DNA of 64,000 nucleotides from Chalara sp. BL73 (Eukaryota > Ascomycota > Leotiomycetes > Helotiales): assembly GCA_918026815.1 (NCBI GenBank), contig CAKJVC010000010.1, positions 2,482,501 to 2,546,500 on the forward strand. The letters are read 5' to 3'. The translations under genes were made by a program, and so were the position numbers. Below the pieces are notes generated by a model that saw nothing but the letters and a program-made list of their open reading frames with translations, ran no database searches and was not told the origin of the DNA. Shown here one piece after another: positions 1 to 12,031 of this stretch (positions are counted from its first letter, which is position 1; each line of letters opens with the position of its first letter).

Positions 1-234
1 GTTTCTAAACTGCAAGACAAAGCCTGAAGAGAATAGGGGTTCGTAAAATTCTGCCTGTTCTTCAGCCTGAGCACCAATACTCGATTGTCTCAAAAATGCA
101 TTCTCTAAACCACTTGACTCACCAAGGCTTTGGACAGTGGGCAAATGGGAATCTCCTACCCGCTGTACAGTTGGTGGTATCAAAAGAGGCGTAATATACT
201 GTGGTATACTGTTGTTCACACTGTCCTCGCCCGA
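1..234 (-). other. open reading frame running off the left edge
   Basis: The minus-strand frame is open for 78 codons from a stop at 235-237 to the window edge. It has no ATG, so it could only be an internal or 3' exon of a gene that continues outside the window. The end of the frame is moderately hydrophilic, with a Glu/Gln-rich stretch followed by an aromatic segment, and I recognise no family. A possible upstream exon of the same gene lies at 920-1293. The length alone does not rule out chance. Confidence 0.2.
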
Positions 235-919
235 TTACCAGTATTGCTGTAATCTGCATGGGTTTCCCAGAGGAGAATTTTCACTCGAATAACGGCCCTT
301 GCCTTGTAAATCAAGATTTCCTGAATTCTTCAAGGTTTCGAATTACACAGGGACCACGAATGACTGTGCTACACCACGAATTTATTGTGCTAGTTCGGCA
401 ACACTTGCAGCTACTTAACTGTCAGGTCATTTTTGTTCATCCCGTGCTGGTGTGGCTTCTACCAATTATAAACAGCGGCTCGCTCGATTGAGAAGAAAAA
501 GAAGCCCGTGTTGCTTTAGTATGCGCTGTTACTAGTACGCACTGGAATGCCCCGCACTCTCAGCCGCGAACTATCGAGATCGGGAAGACACTTTACTCGA
601 GCGTATTGAGACAGTCGCAAACAATTTTTTGTAAGTACCATTCAGCTTTGGTTGTGGCTCATCGGTGACCATTTTCACATATGCCCCACCTCCAAGCCCC
701 CTCAAACAGAGTAGATGAGTGGTACGTGACCGATGGGGAGTTAATCGCACCACGAGACGAATTTGGATACACTGCAGCGCGCCTGCGGTATACTCCGTTC
801 AGGAACAAATAAAAGCTCATGAGCACAGACCAGAACTTTAACTAGAAGGATCAAAATATCTCAGGTCTGGAACTGGTGATTGTCTGTACTCTTGGCAACA
901 ACGGCAACCGTCACCTTAC

Positions 920-1293
920 CTGCTGTTCAGAGTTGCCACATATGAAGCTATAATCGATATGTACTTTTCTTGGAAATAGGTCGTCTCGGAAGCGAGCACT
1001 GTTGATTCCTTGGAGTACTCAAGACAGTGAATCATATCTCTAATAATGTTTATATATCGTCCCGGCGCAACTAGATCCACTCCAGAGCTCAGAAGTGTAC
1101 CTGCCTGAGAATGACGTTCGAACGATGCTATTAGACGCGGGCAGACTGAACATCTCGGAGGGTAGTAATATGACACCTCAGAGCAGGGGTCAAAGCTCGG
1201 GTTCCCAAGGCAGACTTTGATCTGGGGTTGTGTGGAGAAGGCGGCAGCGGCCAAGCTAGACTGCTTACATAAATCGCCGTTCACATTCACCAC
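920..1293 (-). CDS. possible first exon of an unrecognised gene (partial)
   Basis: A minus-strand frame begins at an ATG-equivalent at 1293 and runs 124 codons to a good donor (AG|GTAAGG, 920/919). Translation then stops almost at once inside the presumed intron, which is the pattern expected of a true exon. The product has several Cys residues in its N-terminal half and no signal peptide or motif that I know. The next exon should lie between 1 and 900. An open frame at 571-753 and another at 1-234 are candidates, but I could not join them in phase. The gene would extend beyond the window. Confidence 0.33.
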
Positions 1294-1774
1294 GATTCAT
1301 ACAAGGCATCCCTACTTTATCCTTTTGTATAATGGCCTGTGTGCCTGAGATAAAGTAAGTAAGACCAGGCACTGAATAGCCAAATAGGAATACATCAATC
1401 AATCATGGGAGCACATGCTAAGTTTATGTAACGGTAACCGAGTAACTTATTTTTTAGGCTTTCCAAATCCATCGTTCAAATCTAGAACTGTTTTATGGAG
1501 GAATCGAAATAGCAGGGCTTGCTTTATCGTTTTAATATTTCTAATGAATTTTGGAGGGCTCTGGCACGGACTACATTTTAATTTCACTGGGGCTACATAA
1601 ATAATACCTTGTTTAGCGACACGGCCTCATCGCCTCAGGTAGTCTCCTCGCTAGACTCTAATCTTTCATCTAGCAACGAATCTCCTCCATCTCTGTATAA
1701 GTCGCCCTTATCTCTTAAATGAGGAAAATCATACACAACACGGTCCAGACTCCTCCTAGGTAAGTCCATAAGGC
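1294..1774. other. intergenic, nothing recognised
   Basis: This AT-leaning stretch has only short chance frames on both strands. It would hold the promoter of the exon at 920-1293 if that gene is real, but I see no convincing promoter element. Confidence 0.4.
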
Positions 1775-2117
1775 CTAGAATTCAGTCCTAGAACCAAATA
1801 CGGTCGTGCTTGCGGTATTGTTCATCTGACTCGGAAAGACACTGGGTGTAAAGAAAGTAGCTGTTGGCGACACATTTGTACTGGAAGGAGTACTAGTAGT
1901 CGCCGTCGCGACTGGCGTTGTTCCATTGGTCTTGCTAGTAGCCGTTGGAACCGTTGGCCGCGGGGACGGAGACAGACCCGTAGTTTGTTTGCCAGACGAA
2001 GACGCCGTCGCTGATGGCGCGGCTGTCAACTTTGCTAGTTCGCTGATACAGGATGCAGACGAGGCAGACAATGAAGTATACATCATGTCATTGGAGGTGC
2101 ATTCACTGGTGTAGCAA
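1775..2117 (-). CDS. Ser/Thr-rich secreted-type protein, C-terminal exon (uncertain)
   Basis: The frame ends at 1775 and is open upstream to a possible acceptor (CTTAG, exon from 2117). It encodes about 114 residues. The first part has three Cys in a small cluster, followed by about 75 residues that are nearly half Ser, Thr and Pro, as in stalks of fungal cell-wall or GPI-anchored proteins. No hydrophobic GPI tail follows, so it is either not anchored or is spliced or decayed. Upstream on the same strand an ATG near 2250 starts a short hydrophobic stretch that could be a signal peptide, but it hits a stop before a usable donor. It may be a degenerate gene. Confidence 0.28.
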
Positions 2118-2359
2118 CTAAGGATTCAAGGTATTTAGCATCAGCATTTTGGCTGAAAAGCTCGGTGAGTGTTCTGTGTAGTCCTTAAATAAAATATCTG
2201 GTTGTAACACTTACTCAAACCACGTGGAGTACCACGAGCAGCTGCATTCGATCTGTGAGGATCTGCCTGTGATGGTTGTACACCCTTTCTTACCCAAGAA
2301 GCTAATCGATACTGTTATGATGCAGGAAAGAAAAGAGCTATAAAGATCTTTGTTAGCGG

Positions 2360-3488
2360 ATGCCTAGTGTAACGACAGCCCGTCGCCAAACACCGCTATT
2401 GTCCTCGATACGGGCCTTCCAGATTCGCATGCTCACTTCGGAGTTAATTTTGCCAAAAGAGAACAGGATTCGGTCTCGTATGGTCACTATCTGCTCTCCT
2501 CTCAATGTTTCGGAGTTTATCAATAAGGTAGTGGAAATAAACGAGACGTACTATGATTTGTCTGTTGGGAGCTTCCAAAAGCTAACATGGAATATCACAT
2601 TTTAAATGAATGCCTATTCTACTAAGGACTTTATTGGGTACCAAATCATGTACGTTTAAAGACTTAATATCTGACAGCTAAAGCATGTGCCACAAGATTT
2701 GAGATGAAAGGCAAGAGCATCCACTCACCTCACTTTGAGTAGGTCTGCCTCGTACAATCCTGACGTACAAAAAGGGTCATCTTGGATTCCGATTCCACCG
2801 TTTAAGAGGGCTGATGGCCTGGGCAACATTTATGCAGTTGCCTAAAACTCCATTTTATACCTTGGCCCTGTATATGATTCCCTCTTTATTACAAACGAGG
2901 ACTCCGCAATAACATCAGGTAACACGACATACTACCGACCCAACAATTTCTTTAATATAATAGGATGCATCGATTAGTATTAATTTTGTAATCCAACAAT
3001 ATGGGATGCACGGCAGCACCTGATGTGCATTCCGTCGCAGACATGGACGCTGGGCCATTACCCGATGCGATGTGGAATATGTGTGTGAGCCAAAAGACAT
3101 CATCGGTAGGGCAAGTGCAGAACTTCAATTTTGTAGGGCTTATGATTATCATTTGTCTTAGTGTGTTTATTATTACTTTGGCCTTGATTCTGGAGCTGTG
3201 TGTTCGGTTGTTTCGTATGTGGAGGGAAACTGAGTCGGGTAACGGAGCTGGGAAATGGATTCGAAGTATGATCTAGTGCGGAAAGCGTTACAGGGACAGG
3301 GTGTAAGGCCGTGGAGGAAAGGAGGGAGGAAGAAGGATTCGGGGATCCCGGTGATCCATGGAGAGCAGATTCTCCAGTTGTCTATTCTCGACCGAGATAA
3401 CCTCCTGCCGTTGTATGTTTGCATTAGCTCGTTTTTGGTCGTCAAAACGTTGCCTGCACTAACATATTTTGCAAACTGGTCATTTTAA
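2360..3488 (+). pseudogene. decayed single-pass membrane protein gene
   Basis: Four plus-strand segments read like consecutive pieces of one protein but lie in different frames: 2360-2605 (81 codons, an extracellular-type segment with N-glycosylation sites), about 2840-2980 (a segment with a Ser-Gly-Asn-Thr-Thr-Tyr-Tyr core), 3001-3276 (a Cys-containing loop followed by a strong transmembrane helix, residues about 45-70) and 3255-3488 (a cytosolic tail with a Trp and a closing Ile-Pro-Val). The last two overlap and differ by one frame just after the helix, near 3245-3255. The layout, a large outer domain, one helix and a short basic tail, fits a widespread but unnamed fungal membrane-protein family that I know only by pattern. 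I could not find splice sites that repair all the breaks, so decay is more likely than introns. Confidence 0.4.
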
Positions 3489-4958
3489 TAATAAATAACG
3501 CTGACCTATCTTTACTTCGCTAAGAACCTGAAAGGAAGCCGGCAAGTGAGAAATATTTCACATAAATAAAAATTAATAGATCCTAATATATAGTCCTAAA
3601 AGGTATAATGCAAACTGCAAAATCATGCCACTAATGGCCGGTAGCATTCAATTTTACTTCGTTTCCCGTTATTCTAAGTCTCTTCCTACAAGAGAACACA
3701 CTCCTAGACCAAACGGCAGCTGTATAAAATGATGCTGCTAAGGAGCTTAGAGGAGCTACAGAACTTCCCCGATACTACAGCGGATGTCAACTCTACCATC
3801 TCGGCCCTATTTGGCAGTGGATCATAGATGCTTCTTCAAAGAGCAGCCTTTACGGGGACGCTAGGCATGTTGCCCCTCCTACTGTGACGTGGGGCAAGTA
3901 TAAAGTCTCTCACAGACGGGAACAAATCGGCGGTAGACCTGGCATGCGAGGCTGAGAATTGGGTTCCTTCGAGCTTCTATATCACATGACTCTTGGTCCG
4001 GATTGCGCGTGTTAGATTGGGCTGTCAGTACATGACAAACCACCCCAAGATTCGCTCCATTTTAGTAATATCGCATAACTGTCATGTAGTCCAACAAACC
4101 TACTTCCCCACAAACAAAGCCCCAATAAAGGCGTAGGGTTGGAACACTGTCCGATATTCAACCGGCCTATGCTGACCAGCTCAACCAATATGGCATTTTA
4201 TGTTTACCGCCACAGTCTTCCTTCAGAAATCGTTGACAGAAATTCCCGCGATGCTATTAACTGGTATTCCTACATCATCCAAGGCATGGAAAATCTGCAT
4301 CCCACAGCCGACAAGACGGATGATATTCTAGGGGAGGTTATTCTGATAACGGCTTTTGGGTAGCAGTATCTATCCTTGAGTCCTGGTCACACGGAAAATA
4401 CAAACCTGATATGGCAAGTAACTCTATTCATTCATTCGTGCCAGATGCTTTATATATCAGGCAGTCAAATTGAGTTCTCTATCAGCAATTTAAAGACTCG
4501 CTTTAAAAAGCATTGCCAGAAATGTGAAGGCAATTTTCGGATATCACAGCTCTCAAAGCACCCTGAAAGTCTTTTCGGGTACGGTTAGAATTTACTTTCT
4601 AATTTATCCTATAGGTGGTTTGGTCTGATGGTGAAAATAAGACCCGTGCGCGATAGACCATGTCATCGTGCATAAAGTCCCCTCGTTTTGTGTAACGGTG
4701 GCATACCATTCAAAGGACCTGTGAGCAATTGCCAAATTTCCAAATTTAGGTGTCTAGTGTTCATGGGGAGGGACGCGGGGTAACTACATCTCCGCTGACT
4801 ATGGTAGAAACAATCAATATGCTGATCCTCTGCAGCTTTATCTTTTTAAAATCCAATACTTGCCTTGCATATATCTGCATCTCTCCTCCTCATTTCAATG
4901 CGGAGAATGTCTCCCTCTTTCAATTCCCAAACTAGAAGATCCACCTTTGTCCTGCGAA
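3489..4958. other. intergenic region upstream of the A-T-C synthetase
   Basis: No gene is supported here. A 74-codon frame at 4139-4363 and a 70-codon frame at 4376-4588 resemble nothing I know. An upstream ATG at 4860 is in frame with the synthetase, but it would add 33 residues unlike the start of an adenylating enzyme, so I place the promoter and leader here. Confidence 0.5.
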
Positions 4959-7900
4959 ATGGGCGAACCAGACCACCACGAAACTACAAACCTCGCCTTC
5001 CTCGACGGTGGGCCAATCCAACCCATCGCACCAATCAATATCCTTTTTGAAGAAGTTGCACATAAATACCCAAATCACGAGGCTCTAATTTCCTTGCACC
5101 AAACACCATTCAGCCTGCCAGATCTTAGCCCTTCACATCCAACACGTCTAGCATGGACTTATTCCCAGCTCTACTCCGCCTCCTCTACCCTCGCTTCCCG
5201 TCTCTCAACATTCGGTCTTCAAAAAGGAACGAGCATTGCTTTCATCTCTGAGAATTGTGCAGAATGGGCGTTATTTTTCTGGGCTTGTGTGAGGTTGGGA
5301 TGTCCGTTAGTACCGATGAACCCATCGGTTTTGTCGACTGGAAATGGGGAAGAGTTGAGACATATGTTGCAAGTGACTTCTCCTGGAGTATTGGTTGTTC
5401 AGAAGGAAGAGATGGGGAAAATGCTGGAGGCAAGCGCGCCGGAGGAGATGAAGCAGGTATTTTTAAGAATTACACTCTCATCCATGGAGAATAAATATAT
5501 TCTTGAAGAGAGGCATCCGCGAAACTACGGATCCATAGCGGGGGCTCCTGAGAAGAACGAGGAGAAAACAGATTTTATCGGCTGGATATCGCTCCAGGAT
5601 CTCTATCCCAAAGTTCCTGAGACTACCCCGTTCCCAACCCGGTTTACCCAAAAATCATTCTCCGACACTGTCATCATCGGCTTTACCAGCGGTACGGTCT
5701 CTCTCCCAAAAGCCTGTCCCCAGTCTATCAGCAACATCCAAATCACCTCTGCGGTAGCACGAGATGGGGGTATCAAACCAGGTCACCGCACCCTCCAACA
5801 AGCACCCGCGTATCACGCCATGGCAACTCTTCTCTGTTTATCATATTGGTCCAATGGCGGCACCATCATATATCCATCAGCGACATTCGACATCATTGCT
5901 TCTCTGGCTGCGATTCAGAAAGAGAAATGCACTGCGATGGCTGCTGTCCCTGCGGTGATTAAGGCTTATACGATGGTGCCGAATGTTGCGGATATGCTAG
6001 AGTCGGTGGAGATGGTTAGGCTGGCGGGGGCTCCTGTGTTCCCTGAGATTATTCGGCTTTGCCGAGATGTGTTGAGAATCAAAGAAGTGGGTGTGAGTTG
6101 GGGAATGACCGAAAATCCGGCACCTCTATCGGCGATTTTGCAAGAAGGTGTGGTGCTGAAGAATGACGAGTTCTTTCCCGTTGGAACACCCGCACCAGGG
6201 ATGAAAATCAAGGTGTGCGCCGCTGGGTCAAGAATTCCGCTTAAACGTGGGGAAGAGGGCGAGCTGCATGCTTGTGGTCAACAAGTTATTCCTGGCTACC
6301 TTGATGCGGACAACGAGATCTTCTATGAGGATCGAGATGGGAGGTGGATCATGACTGGTGATATGGCATCTGTTGGCACTGATGGTCAAGTTCGAATTTT
6401 GGGGAGGTACAAGGACATCATCATCCGTGGCGGTGCCAATATTGCTCCTGCCAGCATTGAGCAGCGTTTGAACAGCATCCCTGGTGTTGATGTGAGTTTC
6501 ACGTCCGACCCCCAGCCCCCGCATAGAGAACTAATTCCGGATATTCTAGTCTCAGGTAGTAGGTATACAGGATGAAATGGCAGGAGAAGTACCCGTTGCT
6601 ATCAATTTGCTGCATGGACCAGCTGCCAAAAATCCGAAAGCAACTCTTGGCAAGCTTCAAGAGCTTGCCCTGAAAGAACTAGGGCCAAAACGGGCTCCGA
6701 CAATGTATCTCGATTTGAAGCAAGATCTCCAGATGGAGATGTTCCCCATGACTGCATCTGGTAAGGTAAAGAAAACGATGCTTCGGAAGAAAGTCCAGGA
6801 ATTCCTTGACCAAAGGTCAGTGGAAAATATAAACACAACCAGGGAAACGACAGAAGATGTCCTGATTGAGCTCTGGTCTCAAGTCTCGGGCCTGGGTACT
6901 GACAATATCGATACATCAACTGATGTACTCACGTTTGTGGATAGTATCACGATCATGCGATTCTCTGGAAGTGTTCGAAAGCGGCTGATGAAGGATATCA
7001 CCGTAACCGAAGTTTCGAAATATTCAACAATCCAAGAACAAGCTCGGCTTCTCGACTCCCGAGATTCAATTACAGTGCAACTTGGCCAAAAGCCTAAAGG
7101 TGCCCCGGTAGCGGAAGATATGGTGTTCTGTGAGGGCAACGAAGTGATAGCAAATCACATTCGTGAGCTTGCTCTCCCATTATTGAGCAAGTTAAGTCTG
7201 AATTGGGACCAAGATGTCGAGGATGTAATTCCTGTGCCAGATACGCTTTCAATCTACCTCCGACGTAGTCGCCCACAGACCTGGAATCAACGAATAATTT
7301 TTATCGCTCACAACACATCTCATGACGAGCTTATAAATGCATGGAAAGCTACTTTAATACACCATCCGCTTATGCGTGCATTAGCAGCTAAACACAGTGA
7401 CTCCGAACAACAGTTTTTCTTGGTCATGAGAGACAACGACAGTTGGTGGAACTGTGCACTGCTTCAAAACCTAACTGTACCGACACCAGAAGATCTACGA
7501 AGCACGTTCGTTGGTGAATGGGCTGATCCAGATACTACTCCATTGGTAAGGCTTGCAATTTGTCGGGTCGAGTCCAATCCTCAAGACACAGGAATGATCT
7601 TGGTCTGGAATCATGCCGTACTCGATAATATCGCTGCTAATCTTTTCTTCGAAGACTTTTTTACTGCTGTGGAAAAGAAACTATCTTTAGAAGATATAGC
7701 AAGTGCACCTGGTCATACACCATTCAAGGCCTACGCTGAGAAATATCACCTTCACAAATCCGGATCAGCTGCAAAGGAAATAATCGACTGGCATGTGAAT
7801 CGACTTAGCGGCATTGGTAGTTTGAAGACCGCTTTGTGGCCCAAACAAAAGGCGCCCGGCTGGTTTAAGGGTACTGATGCTGGATGGAAGAACGCCGATG

Positions 7901-8703
7901 GCCGCCCTGGAGATTCATCACTGAGACAGCCGCTGGACCCTGAAGGAGAGCGTTTCGGACTTGACGGCTTGACTCGCACTGCTAGAGCTCCCAGTCTGGC
8001 AGTACTCAGGGAGCAGTACGGCATCCAGCCATACGTGATTCTCAAAGCCGCAGTTGCGCTATTTAACATTTACCGGACAGGCGGCTCGACAGCCATCTTC
8101 GCAAACTTGGAAGCTGCGAGATACTGGCCGTTCGTTGCCGACTGGGCAGCTGGAAAGGAGCAGGAACTTCCCAATCCTCTGAACGTGGCAGGACCGATGT
8201 TCGAAGTTGTTGTCAACCGAATTGACGTCGCGGATAAGAGCGAAGCTGTTCTTTCTTTTCTGAAGCGAGTCCAACAAGACCAAACAGAGCTTAGCGCGAA
8301 TTGCCACGTGCCGCTGTTCGAACTTCTGAAGACGCTTCCCCCTGAGGATGCGGAAGTTGTGAGAGAAGCAATCGATCGTCAGATTTGGAATTGGCCAGCT
8401 GGAATACAGGCTCAGGCCCAAGCAGCATCTTCCGGTGCTACCGAGAAGCAACCTGGCCTTGAGAAATTGACAAGAGCAGCATACGATGACGTTGGATTGG
8501 CGTGGACGTGTGGGCTGTGGGACCGGGAGACCTTTTACCTGAATGCCAGCTATGATGATTGCCAGCTGGGCAAAAAGGACGCATTTGAGGCGTTGGGCGA
8601 GGTATTAAGCGCTGCGTCGTGGCTAGTGGAGCATCTGGGAAAGGAGGTGGGAGAGGTGGTTTTCGAGGGTGACGTTGGGCCGCTGATTCCTAGCTTAGAG
8701 TAA
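4959..8703 (+). CDS. NRPS-like synthetase, adenylation-thiolation-condensation
   Basis: Two exons (4959-6491, 6556-8703) encode 1226 residues. The 64-nt intron has a GTGAGT donor and CTCAG acceptor, and it rejoins a Val-Val-Gly-Ile run typical of ANL enzymes. The adenylation domain (about 25-590) shows the Ser-Gly-Thr phosphate loop at 242-251 (slightly unusual, Thr-Val-Ser before Leu-Pro-Lys), Gly-Met-Thr-Glu at 382-385, Thr-Gly-Asp at 475-477, a Gly-Arg-Tyr-Lys-Asp hinge at about 482 and the catalytic Lys at 581. A carrier domain follows, with its phosphopantetheine Ser at about 641 (Val-Asp-Ser-Ile). The last 500 residues are condensation-like, but the active-site motif reads Asn-His-Ala-Val-Leu-Asp-Asn (863-869): the second His and the Asp remain while the first His and final Gly are replaced. 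It should activate one acid as an adenylate, tether it and pass it to an acceptor. The substrate is unknown. The neighbouring oxygenase, oxidase and transporter suggest a small metabolite locus. Confidence 0.9.
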
Positions 8704-9757
8704 ATTGAAAGCCTGAAATGGTTTTGCCAGTTAGGAGGGAGGTGGCCTGTTGCAAGAACTTGTGCTTCAGCAAAAGGGGATTTGAGATTTCTAATTTTTG
8801 AGCTATAACTCAGGCGATGGCGGTTATGCTGGCCGGTATGATTGCATTCAAGGTGTGACTTGGGGCCAGACGATCATTGTGATTGGGCAGACTCAATAAA
8901 GAAAGCAACTAGCGGCTTTACCGGTCCAAAGCATCAAACACAAAATCCTATTCGACTAGCTTGTTAGTTTTGCTTCTCGTAAGTAGTTTTACATTTATGA
9001 CTTAAAACCACCACCGATCAATGTTCTCAATAGTATTATCACGGTATATTGACCTGAAATTATTGCACTATACACCGCGTAATATCATATTCTTATTTTT
9101 CGCGTACGTTTTAGATTTTAATACTTAATAACTATCACGTGCTAGCTAAAATAGTAGCTTACAACCCCTTGTAAATAGGCTCTTGGCGATATATAGTATT
9201 ATCACGATAGCATCGTATTAGATGTTCATATCGACACTACGGTTTTTACAAAAATCTCATACTAATACCAGTGTCGTATTGAAAATTCGATACCAAATGT
9301 ACTAAGGCGCCCGTATGCCAAGACGCCGCTATACTATTGAGAACGCTGCCACCGGTCACTAGTTAATAGGGCTATCACAGGAGGCTACCCATGCAGCAGA
9401 GGTCTTACAATTCGAGTCACCTGAACGGCTATTTTAAGCACACTAGTTGGCGCAGTTTCAAAACGAGGTGCTTGCATATCTGGCTGTCGAGAAATTTTGT
9501 CCTCGCCTCTCTGCAGTTCACACTTTCGCATCGCAGCTATAGCCGCATGTCTATTAAACAAAATTTCGCTAGTCAACAATACCTTACCGCATAGGTATCA
9601 CAAAGAAGCGACGGCAAAACGCACTTTGATTGCTGCAATCTAATGTATTTCCGCAGCTGGGTAGTATTTTTCCCTTTTAAACTATTTGGCCAGCTGCTAC
9701 CTGTAAGCTTCGTGAGCAGGGGCGATACAGCACGCAAACTCTCCGCTATACAGAATT
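8704..9757. other. AT-rich intergenic region with transposon remnant
   Basis: This lies between two convergent genes. Apart from the inverted-repeat element at 9023-9344 it is AT-rich and has no supported gene. Low GC with many TA steps around 8980-9320 would fit repeat-induced point mutation of an old element, but I did not measure this. Confidence 0.5.
9023..9344. repeat. MITE-like element with 14-bp terminal inverted repeats
   Basis: GTTCTCAATAGTAT at 9023-9036 recurs as its exact reverse complement at 9331-9344, enclosing about 320 bp of AT-rich, non-coding sequence. Just outside, the flanks carry a looser inverted match (CCACC.. against GGTGG..), so the true ends may be a little further out. 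Size, AT content and lack of coding fit a non-autonomous DNA transposon relic. A 10-bp part of the same end (TTCTCAATAG) occurs near 43697. Confidence 0.5.
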
Positions 9758-10883
9758 TTACGGCGCAATCTTGTAGATTCCAGCACGCCCATAGGTATCG
9801 GCATATTGAGGCCTGATGTAATCTTCCACCGTGACGGGGGCGTATTTCTCATCATCGGCGTTGGCACAGCACTTCTTGATGCACTTGATAACGAAGTCGG
9901 GGTTGCCGTTGAAGTTGGCTGGGATAGAGTAGCGCTCGACACCGGAATAGTTCACCACGCGGTGGACGACGGAGCGGTATCTGGGGTATCGCGTGTCAGC
10001 AGCAAATACTCCCCGGAGCCGCGAGCTGAAAGGGAGAGCGAGGGCAGAGTCTTACTGGTCGTTGGTCCATTGCTGGAACATGTTGCCCAAGTTAATGACG
10101 TATGCGCCTTCAACTGGCGGAACAGCGGCCCATTCTTTGGCTTTGTCATCCCAGACTTCAAGACCAGGGACGTCACCCTGCAGGAGGAGAGTCAAGGCGC
10201 CAAAGTCGCGGTGAGCGCCGAGGCCTTCAAAGGAAGGAAAGGTTAGCTTGAGTGGAATTTCTATCTGATGTGTTTTAGTTGCTCTCACCTCGCTGTAGCT
10301 CATGGACATTAGCAGGTTGGGGCGGGTAATGCAACATCTTGAAAAAACACATCGGATCCTTAGAGAACTCGTCGAAGTAGCTCTTTTCATATCCTAAAGA
10401 CACCGAGAGGGCTTGCATGATGTGCTCTCCTAGTTCCATAAGATGCTTCAAATAGAGCATGCAGGTTTCCCTGAACGAGTCTCCCAATTTCTCCGGCCAG
10501 AGGTTTGGGCCGTGGGCAAACTTTCCAGCTTTGACTTGAGGGTGGTTAAAAGGAAGGTCACGGCCAAGGTAGTAACCCTCCTTGAGATCAGGTCTCGTGT
10601 TTGCTTCAATCATCTGCGAAGCCATTCTTTGGTATCCGCGGTTGTACTCGTTCTGGGACTTGTCGAGCTTCAACTTATCTTCCAAGGGGAGATCAAAGAA
10701 TTGTTTGGTAAGCTCAAGCATTTCGTGTTGGAGGGAAAGGGGAATCGTGTGATTGACGATTTGGAAGAATCCTTGGGTCATGCAAGCTTTGCGGATTTGG
10801 GAGGCACATTTTTGCACTCGGATCTCGTCTCCTGACAGGAAGTCGCTGAAGTCAATGACGGGTGGGGCCCTGGCGGAAGGCAT
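9758..10883 (-). CDS. 2-oxoglutarate/Fe(II)-dependent oxygenase (isopenicillin-N-synthase-like fold)
   Basis: Three exons (10883-10289, 10224-10056, 9980-9758) give 328 residues, with introns of 64 and 75 nt that keep phase. The N-terminal part (about 1-130) is the DIOX_N region, starting with a Pro-Val-Ile-Asp-Phe strand and a Gly-Phe-Phe-Gln-Ile-Val-Asn-His element. The catalytic jelly roll follows. His-Arg-Asp just after the first junction gives the His and Asp iron ligands, and a His in Val-Val-His-Arg after the second junction is the third. Arg-Tyr-Ser some 12 residues later is the 2-oxoglutarate-binding Arg-x-Ser. All cofactor ligands are therefore present. Such enzymes hydroxylate, desaturate or cyclise small molecules using oxygen and 2-oxoglutarate. 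It converges on the A-T-C synthetase and may tailor its product, but that is inference. Confidence 0.88.
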
Positions 10884-12031
10884 CTTTTGGGAGTGCTATC
10901 TTAAAGATGTTTGGAAAGACTGAGAGAGAAGATAGTCCTTAAGCAGAGTGGAGTTATTTGATAGGTGCTAAGATGATCGTTGAAGGTTGGATCTATGGAA
11001 CTGACTAGATACTACAAGTTTCTTATATACTTGATGCAATGCTTGGATCTTCCCTTTCAGCCACCAATTGTAGCCATCTTATAAAACATGAATTCTGGAC
11101 CATCGTGTATATCTCAACAACTTCATCAGAGGAAAGATCTCGCCGTTATTGCCCCTGAGACGGAAGAGTTCTAGACACTCGTGCTTTGCCTCAAAATGTT
11201 ACTTTGAATGCATATATTGTTAAACGTAAGCATATTCTCGCAATCCTCAATGAAGATAGCATAGAATCTTGGCAATGTTATGTCTGAGAGTCACACCATT
11301 GGGTCGCCGTAGACTTACGACCGTAGAAGTTACTGATATACACCCATGGGGCAAATAGACTCACCAAGAGGTTGCAGTTGGAGTTGATGCAGATGGGATT
11401 GATGGGATATATCCAGAAGCTACCTAAGAATTAGGCAGCCTATCTAATACCCCGCTCCATCGCCACACCTGAGTGGCGGAATAATTACTACGACCTTGAG
11501 TACTTGTAAGGATGACGCTCGCGGCATGCTTTTGACATCAAAATGTAAAGGCAAAAAAGGCTGGCCAAAACACACCGCTATTTGGATGCATTTCCAAAAC
11601 ACGTATCCAAATTTCTAGTTTAGGAATAAATCAAAGAGGAGTCTAGGAAGGATCTAGCTTAGATGGTGATTTAATATCGGTTCCTTTCGAACCCCCTTGC
11701 CATATTGCAACTAGCCAAAGACGCGTACCGCCCTGTCGTTAAACCTTGCCATAGCGTTTATACCAAACTATGTTGCACGAAATCCGCTGGGATGTTTTCA
11801 CATCTTTGCAAATATAAGGTTCCCAAGGAAGCGGTGCCGGTTAATTGCGGTACGTTCGCAGTATTATGCACCAAGACGCACTAATTGCAATATACTCGCT
11901 AATCCGAATATTCTACAGGTTTCGCATCCAGTACCAACATAGATCACCTATTGGGTCATCAAGTGAATATTGGCATTTAGCTGGAGCTGTTGTGGAACCC
12001 TCCCGGTCAAAATCCACAACTGTGCTAGCCA
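10884..12031. other. intergenic, promoter of the oxygenase and 3' side of the MFS gene
   Basis: No gene is supported. A plus-strand frame at 11845-12165 overlaps the MFS 3' end antisense and looks like chance. Confidence 0.5.

Noticed and set aside
4860..4958. Upstream ATG of the synthetase at 4860
   Set aside because: Adds 33 residues unlike any adenylation start; the ATG at 4959 leads straight into the domain.
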